Assembly (NCBI RefSeq): GCF_033283405.1
Contig: NZ_JAWMQR010000012.1
Span: forward strand, 1 to 64,000
Direction of reading: 5' to 3'
Length of the DNA: 64,000 bases
Origin: Halioxenophilus sp033283405
GTDB lineage: Bacteria; Pseudomonadota; Gammaproteobacteria; Pseudomonadales; Cellvibrionaceae
The notes beneath the pieces are model-generated. The model ran no database searches. It saw only the letters and a list, made by a program, of their open reading frames with translations, and had not been told where the DNA came from. Below, one piece after another: positions 53,760 through 62,347 of the stretch (position 1 is its first letter; the number at the start of each line of letters is the position of its first letter). The translations under genes were made by a program, and so were the position numbers.

Positions 53760-55034
53760 TTACAGTGTGGCTGGCAGTGGGTATCGTTTAACCACGCCGG
53801 TGGCATCCACTGGCTCGCCATCAATCAGCTTGGGCCGGTACTTGCGGTTAAGCAGGGAGTTCTTCAGTGCGGCCAGGGCGCGTTGGTTGTCGATGCTGGT
53901 TTCGACGACCTCTACCTCACTGGCATTGCCGCGCCAGGAGACATTGTAGCGAAACACAGCATAGTCTCCGGCGGGCTCCTGCTCGAGATCTTTAGCTTGA
54001 TTCAGGTTGGGCAGGTCGACGGGCAGGCGGACAATCTCGTTGCCATTGTCGCTATCGTGTTGCAGATTTTCAAATAGGGTATGGTAGGCCTTGCGATACT
54101 GTTTGCGGGCAGACTCCGGCCGGTTGTAGAGCATGTACCAGTCGGCCAGCATAATTTCGGCATCAAACAGCGACTGAAAATCGTGGTCGCCGTCGCTGGC
54201 TTCGATTGTCACCATACGCTCAATGGCTTCGCGCCCAGAGTTGTACTGCTCAATAATGAAATTCTCTTTCTGCGCGGCCAGTGTGGTGGCTGGGTCGTTG
54301 GCTTCCAGTTTGCTGTCGACGATAGGGCGATTTTTTTCAACGCTCACCACCGACAGATAGTAGGCGCTGACGGAGAGATCATAGAGCCACGGCACCATGG
54401 CTTGATCGCTCGTACCATAGTGTTGCTCGAGTGTAGCCAACGCTTTGGTAAACAGCTGGTTGGCGCGCAGCAGGTGCAGCTCAGGCCGGCCGCCAACGCT
54501 GGCATCGTGGCCGAAGTAGTTAACCATGTGCAGGCTGGCCAACTGGCGGACGCCTTGCAGGAATTTTTCCGGGCCATCGACGCCATGTTCCGTCGCCAGC
54601 CACTGCCAGTGACCCAAAAAGTTCTGAGCCAGCTCCCAGTCGTCCATGGCCACAGCGCTCTCTACCATAGCGGCCAGAATCACCTCTTGCCCGGTTGAGT
54701 AGAGGCCCTGATTGATACGCTCCACGTGCATGGCGCTTTTGAAGGCCTCCAGGGCGGCGCTGTGGTCCTGCTGCTGTTGCAGTTGCATACCGAGGCTGGT
54801 GTAGAGCTGGCCCAACTCGGCGGCGTAGGGCCCCTGTTCAGATTGGACGGCGGCGATGGCGTCGGCAACGGTGGTTGCCACAGGTTTAGGCTTGGATGAG
54901 GTTGTGTTGGTGTGCAGGGCAGCCAGTTGCAGCGGCTCTTCGCCGGCGGCTAAAGCTATGCCTGGCATGCCTGTGCCGGAAACAAATGGCAATGCACACA
55001 GCATTAGCCTGTGAATGGTTTGGCGGACTTTCAT
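53760..55034 (-). CDS. TPR protein with TonB-like C-terminal domain
   Basis: 424 residues: a signal peptide (about 1-30), several TPR-type helical repeats (about 80-330) and a C-terminal domain with the TonB family look (VFRYNVSWRGNASEVEVVETS, ALAALKNSLLNRKYRP, PVDATGVVKRYPLP). TonB C-terminal domains bind TonB-box peptides of receptors or act as mock energy transducers. It faces the TonB receptor/PHP pair and lies 50 bp from it, convergent. It lacks an obvious ExbBD-binding N-terminal helix, so a scaffolding or sensing role is more likely than energy transduction. Confidence 0.75.
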   Translation of the reverse strand: MKVRQTIHRLMLCALPFVSGTGMPGIALAAGEEPLQLAALHTNTTSSKPKPVATTVADAIAAVQSEQGPYAAELGQLYTSLGMQLQQQQDHSAALEAFKSAMHVERINQGLYSTGQEVILAAMVESAVAMDDWELAQNFLGHWQWLATEHGVDGPEKFLQGVRQLASLHMVNYFGHDASVGGRPELHLLRANQLFTKALATLEQHYGTSDQAMVPWLYDLSVSAYYLSVVSVEKNRPIVDSKLEANDPATTLAAQKENFIIEQYNSGREAIERMVTIEASDGDHDFQSLFDAEIMLADWYMLYNRPESARKQYRKAYHTLFENLQHDSDNGNEIVRLPVDLPNLNQAKDLEQEPAGDYAVFRYNVSWRGNASEVEVVETSIDNQRALAALKNSLLNRKYRPKLIDGEPVDATGVVKRYPLPATL

Positions 55035-55754
55035 TAACCTATCCTCTTACAAATACCCAATCTCAAAAAACAGACACACAAAACCCTAGTAGCAAGGCAC
55101 CCGCGCTCCTACGCGACGCTATTTTCGTTATGGTTGTGATTATTATTTTGAGAGAGAGTCACCAGCCCTGGTTGTTGGCCACGAATCAGCCTGGCACCAG
55201 GAGGGTGCTCGAGAGGTGGGCTTACAGCTTCTTGCCGGTTTGGTTAGCCCCGCCGTCACTCTAGGTATAGTTCATCCCTTTCGGGCATGACAAATCGCTG
55301 TTGGTTTTCAAGCTAACGCTGATAAGGCAGCGCTAACCTTTGGTCGAAAAGCCCCAGCCGGTGACGTTATCTTGCTACCGCAGTCACAATTTCTAACTGG
55401 CCGCGATACTCTATCTTGTCGTTTTCGCTAGTTGCAGAAGAGGGACATACAAATACCGTACCTAACCCATCCGCTCGCCCCGGGTTAGTGAGGCAATTAG
55501 CGAAGTTATTGCGCACTTATCACCCACTGCGGCAGATAAATCTCTATTCAATACGGTTAAAAGGACATTTCTTCTCCCCACACGGCCAGCGTCAGTTGGC
55601 CGGGGTCAGCTGCCTGCTCAATTTTGGTGCTTGATTCGGAGTGACGTGTTGGTCACTGGTTGCAAACCGAACAAAATCATCCGTTAATCGGCAATAGGGC
55701 TGCGGAGCTGTGTAGGCAAACAGGCAAGTTGGCTGACGGCGGTAGCCTGCCCAC
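55035..55754. other. 720-bp intergenic region
   Basis: Between the minus-strand TPR/TonB-C gene start and the stop of the AlkB-like gene. The short frames at 54896-55264 and 55416-55634 have poor starts and unlike composition and are not called. No repeat or RNA gene noticed. Confidence 0.4.
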
Positions 55755-56429
55755 CTATTTGGCGGGTGGTGGCAGTACCCGGCGGAAGGTCAGATTAATG
55801 CGCGGCTGATGGATTTCCGGGGCGGGGGGGACTCCGTGCTGGAAGTGACGCTGAAATTCCGGGTGCATAACCAGCAGGCTGCCACTGTTGAGTTCCAGTT
55901 CACCGACCTCGCCGGTGGCAGAAGAGCGGTATTGGAAACCTCGTGTCGCGCCGAAAGTGACAGAGGCGATGAGCGGCTCGGTGCCCATTTCGCGGTCGTC
56001 GTCACTGTGCCAGCCGACATAATCGCTGCCATCCCGGTAGAGGTTCACCAACACGGCATTAAACGGATAGTTGAGTTTGGCTTCCAGTGCCCGGCGAATC
56101 TGAAGCAGCAGAGCATTCCAGGGCTGGGAGGTAAGCAGGTTATCGGTGTAGCTGTAGACGATACCTGGGTCTGCATGCCAGGTCTGCTGCCTGGGCAGTT
56201 GGAAGGAGCGACCGGCCACCGAGTAGTGGTTGGTTGGCCAGGGGTGTTGATGCAGAAAGTACTGCAGGTAATCGGCCTGCTGGGCTCGATTGAAAAAGCC
56301 ATCCCACAAGCTCAAAAAGGGCGCGATACGTTCATCCACGGTCCGGCTTGTCGGTACCTCTATAGAGGTGACCGGCGGTTCACTGGTAACCGCCGGTACA
56401 GGCGCAACCTCAAATACCGAAGCCGACAT
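55755..56429 (-). CDS. AlkB-like Fe(II)/2-oxoglutarate dioxygenase
   Basis: 224 residues. The double-stranded beta-helix fold shows the AlkB motifs: VLVNLYRDGSDYVGWHSDDD with the metal-binding HxD, ALASVTFGATRGFQYR-type strand, QHGVPP with the second His, and RINLTFRRV with Arg residues that bind 2-oxoglutarate. AlkB proteins remove alkyl lesions from DNA or RNA, and some act on proteins. The N-terminal 60 residues differ from E. coli AlkB. It is translated directly after the Nif11-like gene (stop TAA touching ATG). Which substrate is used cannot be told. Confidence 0.9.
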   Translation of the reverse strand: MSASVFEVAPVPAVTSEPPVTSIEVPTSRTVDERIAPFLSLWDGFFNRAQQADYLQYFLHQHPWPTNHYSVAGRSFQLPRQQTWHADPGIVYSYTDNLLTSQPWNALLLQIRRALEAKLNYPFNAVLVNLYRDGSDYVGWHSDDDREMGTEPLIASVTFGATRGFQYRSSATGEVGELELNSGSLLVMHPEFQRHFQHGVPPAPEIHQPRINLTFRRVLPPPAK

Positions 56430-56648
56430 TTAGGCTCGCAATAGGGCTTTTACCAAACGCTCAGAGAGCTGGTCGGGCGTAAATTGCGGCTCATTGGGCG
56501 GATAGAGGGAGTCTTCATCAAACTCGAAGCCGTTGTCCCGAGCAAGGGCGAACATCTCTTTAAGTTTTTGACAGCTTTTCAATTGTTCGGCCAGTGCCGG
56601 GTCGCTTTTTGCCTTGGCAGAGAAGGCAGCAATCACATTTACAGACAT
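56430..56648 (-). CDS. Nif11-like small protein
   Basis: From MSVNVIAAFSAKAKSDP the product has 72 residues. The pattern IAAFSAKAKSDPALAEQLK, ALARDNGFEFDEDSL and the C-terminal SERLVKALLRA resembles the Nif11 domain (helix-turn-helix proteins known from nitrogen-fixing bacteria and as leader peptides of ribosomal peptides). No double-glycine or core peptide follows, so it is unlikely to be a RiPP precursor. Its TAA is followed at once by the ATG of the AlkB-like gene, so they are translationally coupled. Confidence 0.65.
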   Translation of the reverse strand: MSVNVIAAFSAKAKSDPALAEQLKSCQKLKEMFALARDNGFEFDEDSLYPPNEPQFTPDQLSERLVKALLRA

Positions 56649-57399
56649 GGTCTTATCTCTCACTTAATCTGGTGGAACTAAAGGTCGTAATCTGGTGGAA
56701 CGGTACGGCTTAGCCGCAACAGGGGGTTATGAGCAAATAGTTAGCCGCTAATGTCTGGCCTTTGGCAAAAAAAGCAGTTAACAAAAAGTTATTTAAAAAC
56801 AAATAGTTATTGCTATTTGTAGGAAAGTGCCTGATCTGCTTTCTGTTGCGGGTGCCGGTGGGGGTGGCTGTTTTGGCGGATTTGCAACAAAGGGTGGTGT
56901 CCCACCTTGGTGAAAATTGTCGGAATTGGTACAGGTTGCTGCAGAATTTGGGATTTGTTGAATCGGGTCTTCGTCTGCACGCGCAACGCTCGTTTTCAGT
57001 GGTCCAATTTGTTCCCTTTACGACAGTCGTTGCCAATGCCTGAACCGGTTAATGTCGACTTCAGATGGCTCCGATAGGTAGCTCATAACACGTTGAAAGC
57101 TGAGGATAAATAAGTAAATCGACCTACTTGAGGGGGACTGGGACATATCATAGGGTTAATACTTTTTTAGGGGTATTTGACTTAGCTTCGTCTCATTGCA
57201 CAGTCAGTTAATTAAACATGCATATAAATTGCAGAATAGTCGCTGCGAACATGTATGCACAAACTTGCAAATGATAATTATTATCATTTGGCTTGATTTT
57301 TGAATTGCTTGATCGTGAGCGCTGGTGTTTGGAGCAGCGCTTTACTTGATCAGAGGGCAACATCACCCACGCGGTGAAATAACAGAATAAAAAAGGTAA
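56649..57399. other. 751-bp intergenic region with a Fur box
   Basis: Between the divergent Nif11-like gene (minus) and the gene at 57400 (plus). It holds both promoters, a strong Fur-box palindrome at 57268-57290, and no convincing gene (frames at 56710-57043 are random-looking). Confidence 0.5.
57268..57290. promoter_or_regulatory. Fur box
   Basis: A 23-bp perfect palindrome centred on position 57279 with GATAATTATTATC at its core, matching the GATAAT-x-ATTATC form of the Fur box. It is 110 bp before the start of the cysteine-rich protein gene, which is read away from it. Iron-replete cells should repress that gene. Confidence 0.88.
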
Positions 57400-57804
57400 A
57401 TGAGCATGTATGAGAGTAAAAAGTTACTCGCCCAAGCAGAGTCATTGGCGAGTCAAGGCCTGTGGGCGGATGCCGAGAGTTTCTATATCGCCGCTTGTGA
57501 GTCTTCCGCCGAGCATGTACGCCATTGGCGCGGCGATAGTGAAACCATAGAAACGGCAGTACTCTGCTACCACCGATTGGCACGTTGCTGTTTCGCCCAG
57601 GGGCGAGCGGATGTCGGCCAGGGCGTCTGCGAAAAGATCGATCTCCTCATCGAAGATTGTCGCCAACACTGCACGGTAACTGGCGCTAGCTGTGTGGCGC
57701 TCAGCCGCGCATTGGCGAAGACCAAATCGGAACTGCGCAGTGCCCAGCTGCAGCGGGCTCTGACCGAGGGGATGGATTCGGGGTTTAGCAGGCGTTTAAA
57801 CTAA
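57400..57804 (+). CDS. cysteine-rich TPR-like protein, Fur-controlled
   Basis: 134 residues, all helical, with TPR-like AxxLASQGLWADAESFY and YHRLARCCFAQGR, and eight cysteines, several in CC and CxxxC-type spacing (ARCCFA, EDCRQHC). The family is not recognised. AAAGG lies before two close ATGs (57400, 57406). A strong Fur box 110 bp upstream makes iron starvation the likely signal. No signal peptide, so it should be cytoplasmic. It might bind iron, a cluster or a partner under iron limitation; that is inference. Confidence 0.7.
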   Translation: MSMYESKKLLAQAESLASQGLWADAESFYIAACESSAEHVRHWRGDSETIETAVLCYHRLARCCFAQGRADVGQGVCEKIDLLIEDCRQHCTVTGASCVALSRALAKTKSELRSAQLQRALTEGMDSGFSRRLN

Positions 57805-58000
57805 ACGCCTTCAGTTTTGCTGAACTGTGCTTGGCGGGCCGGGTCATACTGGTTATTCTTTTCTACGGTCCACCTGCCGGATCGGCTGATTCCTCACTGC
57901 CTTCGACAGGGCTCGGTTTGAAGCTGATGTATATCAAGCATTCAACCAGGATTCGTCATAATCTGCTCTGCGAACCATCACCCAACTAAGGAGCCATCCT

Positions 58001-58246
58001 GTGGCTGTAGAACATCACGATTTAGTGCACGAATTACCGGAATACAAAGATCAAATCCACGCCTTGAAAACCTCCGATAGCCATTTCCGCAAGCTTTTTG
58101 ATGAGTACCACGAGTTAACCAAAGAGATTGAAAACATGGAGAACGAGGTGACCCCTACCTCAACCGAGGAGGAGGAGTCCGCCAAATTGAAGCGTCTGCA
58201 CCTGAAAGATGAGATGGTGACTCTTTTGAAACAGACACAAGGTTAG
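58001..58246 (+). CDS. YdcH-type DUF465 protein
   Basis: 81 residues starting at GTG (58001) behind AAGGAGCCATCCT. The sequence HHDLVHELPEYKDQIHALK, then FDEYHELTKEIENMENEV and LHLKDEMVTLL is a coiled-coil typical of DUF465/YdcH. Members are small and widespread but of unknown function. The DksA/TraR-like gene follows by six bases and may be coupled. Confidence 0.92.
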   Translation: MAVEHHDLVHELPEYKDQIHALKTSDSHFRKLFDEYHELTKEIENMENEVTPTSTEEEESAKLKRLHLKDEMVTLLKQTQG

Positions 58247-58252
58247 CCCCTT

Positions 58253-58567
58253 ATGAATCTGCCCCAAATAGAACAGCAGTTGCGCAGCCAATTGGATGTG
58301 TTGCAACAACGGTTGCAGAAAATCACCTCTGATTTAACCCAGCCCCACTCAGCCGACTCCGAAGAGCAGGCCCAAGAGCGTGAGAATGACGAGGTTTTGG
58401 AGCGAATTGCCCAGGAGACCCGGGAGTCGATCAGCCATATCAACGCGGCCTTGGCCCGAATTGCCGATGGCAGTTATGGTGTCTGTGAAGCCTGCGGTGA
58501 CAATATCGCGCCGGCGCGCTTGATGGCCATTCCTGAAGCCACCCTCTGTGTGAAGTGCGCCAGTTAA
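58253..58567 (+). CDS. TraR/DksA-family protein
   Basis: 104 residues: an N-terminal coiled coil (about 5-60), then a four-Cys zinc finger (CEACGDNIAPARLMAIPEA followed by CVKC) as in the TraR/DksA C-terminal domain. It is shorter than DksA (about 150). Such proteins bind in the RNA polymerase secondary channel and modulate transcription, often with ppGpp. The gene follows YdcH with six bases between and ends before a strong terminator. Confidence 0.93.
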   Translation: MNLPQIEQQLRSQLDVLQQRLQKITSDLTQPHSADSEEQAQERENDEVLERIAQETRESISHINAALARIADGSYGVCEACGDNIAPARLMAIPEATLCVKCAS

Positions 58568-58638
58568 ATCAACCCAGTCACACCACCTGGCCTGACCATC
58601 GCGTCTGACTATCTCGCTAAGGTAAGGTACTCCAAGCT

Positions 58639-58666
58639 AAAGCCCGGTCTGTCCCCGGGCTTTTTG
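58639..58666 (+). terminator. rho-independent terminator after the DksA-like gene
   Basis: AAAGCCCGG pairs with CCGGGCTTT around TCTGTCC and is followed by TTTTT. It lies about 75 bp past the stop codon. Confidence 0.88.
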
Positions 58667-58797
58667 TCTATTTTGCCGATAGTGTCTTTTTCGCCGTTTT
58701 CGATTCTCTAGCGTCATCGGGGCCTTTGGTCTGTTATTAGGCTGGTGGTGCCGTTGCGGTGTAGACTAGCGGGCCGTCGATAGCACAGAGATTACGC

Positions 58798-59280
58798 ATG
58801 AAATACTGCCCGGAATGTGCCAGCCCGCTGGCTGAACAGCTGATAGATGACCAAATACGACTCGGCTGTTCTACTCTGGAGTGTCAGTTTGTCCACTGGA
58901 ATAACCCCACTCCGGTGGTGGCGGTGATTGTTGAGGTGGCCGATGGGGTGGTGATGGCGCACAACGTCAGCTGGCCGCCTGACTTCTACTCGATCATTAC
59001 CGGCTTTCTGGAGACCGGAGAAGATCCCATTGAGTGTGCCCGCCGGGAAACCGAGGAAGAGCTGTCACTGGTGTGCGACGAGATCTCTCTGGTGGGGGTC
59101 TACCCTTTTGCCCGCCAGAACCAGGTGATTATCGCCTATCATGCCCGGGCCTGGGGCGAGGTGCGCCTCAACCACGAATTGGATGACTACAAAATCGTAC
59201 CGGTGGATGAGTTACAGGGGTGGCCAATGGCCACCGGCCTGGCCGTCACCGAGTGGTTGGCCAAGCGCAGGGGCGCGTAA
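58798..59280 (+). CDS. NUDIX hydrolase with zinc ribbon
   Basis: 160 residues. The N-terminus has a zinc-ribbon pattern (YCPECASPL, later GCSTLECQFVHWNNPTP) and is followed by the Nudix box GFLETGEDPIECARRETEEE. Nudix enzymes hydrolyse nucleoside diphosphates linked to another moiety (for example NADH, ADP-ribose or capped nucleotides). Zinc-ribbon members such as NudC act on NADH or NAD-capped RNA, but this one is shorter than NudC. Its stop lies eight bases before a methyltransferase gene. Confidence 0.9.
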   Translation: MKYCPECASPLAEQLIDDQIRLGCSTLECQFVHWNNPTPVVAVIVEVADGVVMAHNVSWPPDFYSIITGFLETGEDPIECARRETEEELSLVCDEISLVGVYPFARQNQVIIAYHARAWGEVRLNHELDDYKIVPVDELQGWPMATGLAVTEWLAKRRGA

Positions 59281-59288
59281 GGAGAACG

Positions 59289-59981
59289 ATGTCGCTATCC
59301 CCGTTAGAGCGTCTTACCGAGAAGCTGCGCGAAAAGATCCCCAACGGCGAGTTGGCCCTCACCCGTCTACCCCAATGCGACGCTATTCAGTTGTGGCTGC
59401 TCGATGCCAACTACCCCCAGTGGCAGTTGAGCCATGAGCAGGCCGCCGAGCTGATGGATAACCCGCCATTTTGGTCGTTTTGCTGGGCCAGCGGCCAGGT
59501 GCTCGCCAAGCAGATACTGGCCAACCCCGAGTGGGTTGCGGGCAGGTCGCTACTCGATTTCGGCGCGGGCTCCGGCGTGGTGGCCATTGCTGCCAAGCTG
59601 GCGGGTGCGCGCGAGGTGTGGGTGTGTGACCAAGACGCCAATGCTCTGTTGGCAGCAGAGGCCAATGCCGCGCTCAATGGCGTGAGCCTGCAGTTGTGTA
59701 ACGAACTTAGCACCGCGCCCAGCACGGATCTGGTGACTGTGGCCGATGTCTTTTACGATCGGGATAACCTGCCGCTGCTGGCCACTATGCAGAAAAAATT
59801 TGGAGAGATTTTAATGGCCGACTGTCGATTAAAAGGTGAGCCGTTGCCGGGGCTTACCATTGTCGATTTTCAGCGCAGCCATACAGTGCCCGATCTCTCG
59901 GAGCTGGATGAATTCAATAATGTCTATATCTATCGCTCGACAGGCGTTTCCACCCAGGCGGTTGATTCGTCTACCCCGTAA
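59289..59981 (+). CDS. SAM-dependent methyltransferase, METTL20/ETFBKMT-like
   Basis: About 230 residues from MSLSPLERLTEKLREKIP, chosen because AAGGAG lies just before the ATG; the longer frame from 59220 reads through the NUDIX end. The SAM-binding motif is LLDFGAGSGVVAIAAKLAGA, followed by VWVCDQDANALL and the TVADVFYDRDNLPLL that recalls METTL20/ETFB-lysine methyltransferases, close to PrmA. The target is a protein lysine or another amine; electron-transfer flavoprotein is possible. It follows the NUDIX gene by eight bases, so they are likely cotranscribed. Confidence 0.82.
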   Translation: MSLSPLERLTEKLREKIPNGELALTRLPQCDAIQLWLLDANYPQWQLSHEQAAELMDNPPFWSFCWASGQVLAKQILANPEWVAGRSLLDFGAGSGVVAIAAKLAGAREVWVCDQDANALLAAEANAALNGVSLQLCNELSTAPSTDLVTVADVFYDRDNLPLLATMQKKFGEILMADCRLKGEPLPGLTIVDFQRSHTVPDLSELDEFNNVYIYRSTGVSTQAVDSSTP

Positions 59982-60018
59982 AATCAAAATTAATTATTAA
60001 AAGAAAGATAGCATCAGG

Positions 60019-61152
60019 ATGTTTCGCAAGCAGAAAAAAGTACTGTTGTATTATTTGTTGGTGGCGCTGGCTAGTGCTTTCGCAGAGGCGGCCACTACCA
60101 ACCCAAACAGCCCGGATCAAAACTCCTCTGGCCTCAACCCTTCTGACTTCAACCCCTCTGACCCCAACCCCTCTGCCCCTAACCCCTCTGCCCCTAACCC
60201 CTCTGACCAGCGCCTCTGTCAAAACTACAGTGGCCTGCCCGAGCCGGAAGGTGAGCATCCGGGCATGGTGCACCTGGCGGGTGGCACTTTCGTTATGGGT
60301 AATGATGCCGGCCATAAAGATCACGGTACGGGTAACTTTCAGCCCTTCTACGAAGAGCGCAGCGAAATGGCGGTTACCGTTAAACCCTTCTGGATCGATC
60401 GCCACGAAGTGACCAACGCCCAATTCGCCCAATTTGTTGCCGAGACAGGTTATGTCACCCTGGCGGAACGCAAACCCAAAAAGGAGTGGTTTCCTCCCGG
60501 CTTCCCGGAAGAGGAGATGGTGGCGGGTTCGGCGGTGTTTATCGCACCCGAGGAGCCGCCGCGAATGGATGATATCTCGGCTTGGTGGCATTTTATTCCG
60601 GGCGCGGACTGGCGCCACCCACAGGGGCCGGCCAGTAACATTGAAGGCCGTATGAGCCACCCGGTGGTCCATGTCGCTTATGAAGATGCCGCTGCCTACG
60701 CCGAGTGGGCGGGCCGGTCGCTACCCACCGAGGCCCAGTGGGAGTACGCTGCCCGCGGGGGCTTGGCGCACGCGACCTATACCTGGGGCGATAACTTTCG
60801 CCCAGATGGGCAGTGGATGGCCAACACCTGGCAGGGCCAGTTCCCGACGGAAAACAAGGGCAGCGATGGCTATATTGGCTCGGCCCCGGTGGGGTGTTTC
60901 CCGGCCAACAATTACGGCCTGTTTGATATGGCCGGTAATGTTTGGGAGATAGTCCGGGACCCATACCAACCCTTCCACGCCTCAGACGCCGGCGAGCAGA
61001 TGGTACAGCCGGGGCAGCATGTCATTAAGGGGGGCTCTTACCTCTGTACGCCCACCTACTGCATGCGTTACCGGCCATCCGCCCGGCAGCCACAAGAGTA
61101 CACCTTAACCACGTCCCACATCGGTTTTCGCACGGTCATAAACGAGTGGTAG
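60019..61152 (+). CDS. exported formylglycine-generating enzyme (FGE/SUMF1 family)
   Basis: 377 residues: a signal peptide (about 1-24), a low-complexity linker of six 15-bp repeats coding for NPS[DAG]x (60121-60210), then an FGE-sulfatase domain. The catalytic region GGSYLCTPTYCMRYRPSA keeps both active-site Cys of FGE, as in GGSYxCxxxYCxRYR, which most SUMF1-like proteins lack. It also has GTFVMGND, WIDRHEVTNAQFAQF and LPTEAQWEYAAR. So it may convert Cys to formylglycine in sulfatases outside the cytosol, with copper. No sulfatase gene is in the window. Confidence 0.88.
   Translation: MFRKQKKVLLYYLLVALASAFAEAATTNPNSPDQNSSGLNPSDFNPSDPNPSAPNPSAPNPSDQRLCQNYSGLPEPEGEHPGMVHLAGGTFVMGNDAGHKDHGTGNFQPFYEERSEMAVTVKPFWIDRHEVTNAQFAQFVAETGYVTLAERKPKKEWFPPGFPEEEMVAGSAVFIAPEEPPRMDDISAWWHFIPGADWRHPQGPASNIEGRMSHPVVHVAYEDAAAYAEWAGRSLPTEAQWEYAARGGLAHATYTWGDNFRPDGQWMANTWQGQFPTENKGSDGYIGSAPVGCFPANNYGLFDMAGNVWEIVRDPYQPFHASDAGEQMVQPGQHVIKGGSYLCTPTYCMRYRPSARQPQEYTLTTSHIGFRTVINEW
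60121..60210. repeat. six 15-bp tandem repeats in the FGE gene
   Basis: Units such as AACCCCTCTGCCCCT follow without gaps and encode pentapeptides NPS-D/A-P/F. Later units are nearly identical and early ones more diverged. Slippage could change the linker length between strains. Confidence 0.85.
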
Positions 61153-61249
61153 CTATCGATAGTAAAAAGCCCGATAGCTAAAGACCCGACAGTGAAAACC
61201 GCACCACCGGTGCTGTTGAGCGCCGGCGGTGCCTCAGCTGGTAAATCGC

Positions 61250-61591
61250 TCAGCTGACGGCAGTGCAATCTTTTACCTGAGCGATGCAGGCGTTGTCGCG
61301 CACACTGTGCAGGGCATTGTTAAAAACCATCTCATTTTCAAACAGCACGCTTTTCACCAGTACCTGGCCGCCACGGTTTTTAATGACGAAAAACTTCTCG
61401 CCTTCGGGGCCGGTACCCACGGCGATCATATCGCTCATCATTGAACCCACGCGCACCTCCTGAATGGCCTGCTCGGCTTCGGACTTGCTCGCGAACTCGG
61501 CACTCATCATCAATTGATCGCCTTTGCCGTTATAAAAATCAAATTGAAAAATTGAGTCGCCGGTGGTTTTCAATTCAAAGGTGGCAGCCAT
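61250..61591 (-). CDS. YegP/DUF1508-like protein
   Basis: From MAATFELKTTGD the product has 113 residues (GGAG stands before ATG 61591). DSIFQFDFYNGKGDQLMMS, SKSEAEQAIQEVRVGSM and the later FFVIKNRGGQVLVKS match the two beta-alpha repeats of DUF1508 (YegP) proteins, small stress-related proteins of unknown function. The start of the frame at 61669 adds 26 unlikely residues. No obvious operon; the gene to the right is divergent. Confidence 0.78.
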   Translation of the reverse strand: MAATFELKTTGDSIFQFDFYNGKGDQLMMSAEFASKSEAEQAIQEVRVGSMMSDMIAVGTGPEGEKFFVIKNRGGQVLVKSVLFENEMVFNNALHSVRDNACIAQVKDCTAVS

Positions 61592-61918
61592 GCTCTTCTC
61601 CAATAGTGTCGTAAAAATTAAATCAGCCAGTATGGTTGCTCTGGAGCAATGCCTGTGCCACGCCGTCAAGCCGCTCTTACTCCTTAATATTGACCAAAAT
61701 CAAAATTTTTGTCGTCTAAGCAACAAGGCAGTCGACGTCTGTGTCGCAACCACCACAGAAAAGGGCAATTAGCCGTAGAAAAACGCGAAAGCACGGCGGG
61801 ATTGAAAATTGCTGATTGCTTGCAGAAGGACAAACGCTTGCCAAATTGTTTGGCTGATGGCGTGCCGACCAGGGTAGCAAGCTGCCCTGGCCACTCGCTC
61901 AAATTTGGAGAATCTGTG
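61592..61918. other. 327-bp divergent intergenic region
   Basis: Between the YegP-like gene (minus) and the gene at 61919 (plus). It contains a hairpin (CCAGGG-x-AGC / GCT-x-CCCTGG) at 61869-61890, about 30 bases before the ATG of the plus-strand gene. No gene seen; the frame from 61709 looks non-coding before 61919. Confidence 0.4.
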
Positions 61919-62347
61919 ATGCAACCCCTATCGATTAGCATGAATTTACCCAGCCGCGATTTGGAAAAATCGGCCATGGAGCGGGCTATTACCGCGTTTG
62001 CTTTGAGCATTGCCACGCAAAAGGAGGCAACCCAGGGACTACAGGCGGGGCCGACACTGGATATCACCTTTATGTTGGCGTTTAACGGCGATAAACCGCC
62101 GTTTGATGGAATGCGTATGGGTGGCTATACCGCCAATGACAATACACTCTATTTTCAGGCGGCGGTGCCAGAGACGTTTAACAACTCTGAGCGCGCCAAA
62201 GATTACGTGGCGGCGATACTGGAAGACGTGGTCACTAATGCCATCGACTATTTTCAAACCACAGACATCCGCTTTGATGCCATCAACTGGAAACGGGCGC
62301 TGCCGCCGTTAATTAGTGGTGCCGATAAGATCGTACTACCCAACTAA
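61919..62347 (+). CDS. conserved hypothetical protein, about 142 aa
   Basis: From MQPLSISMNLPSRDLEKSA (GGAG about nine bases upstream) the product is soluble, mixed alpha/beta, with SAMERAITAFALSIATQKEA, a beta stretch LDITFMLAFNGDKPPFDG, MRMGGYTANDNTLYFQAAVP and a C-terminal helix (DYVAAILEDVVTNAIDYF). The family is unrecognised. It is convergent with nifX-like gene across a large hairpin (62339-62378). An in-frame ATG at 61940 is an alternative start. Confidence 0.65.
   Translation: MQPLSISMNLPSRDLEKSAMERAITAFALSIATQKEATQGLQAGPTLDITFMLAFNGDKPPFDGMRMGGYTANDNTLYFQAAVPETFNNSERAKDYVAAILEDVVTNAIDYFQTTDIRFDAINWKRALPPLISGADKIVLPN

Noticed and set aside
55416..55634. 72-aa plus-strand frame in the 720-bp gap
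   Set aside because: No ribosome-binding site, unlike composition, and no family features.
56430..56648. Nif11-like gene as a RiPP precursor with AlkB as the modifying enzyme
   Set aside because: There is no double-glycine cleavage site or core peptide, and no transporter or peptidase nearby, so a RiPP pathway is not supported.
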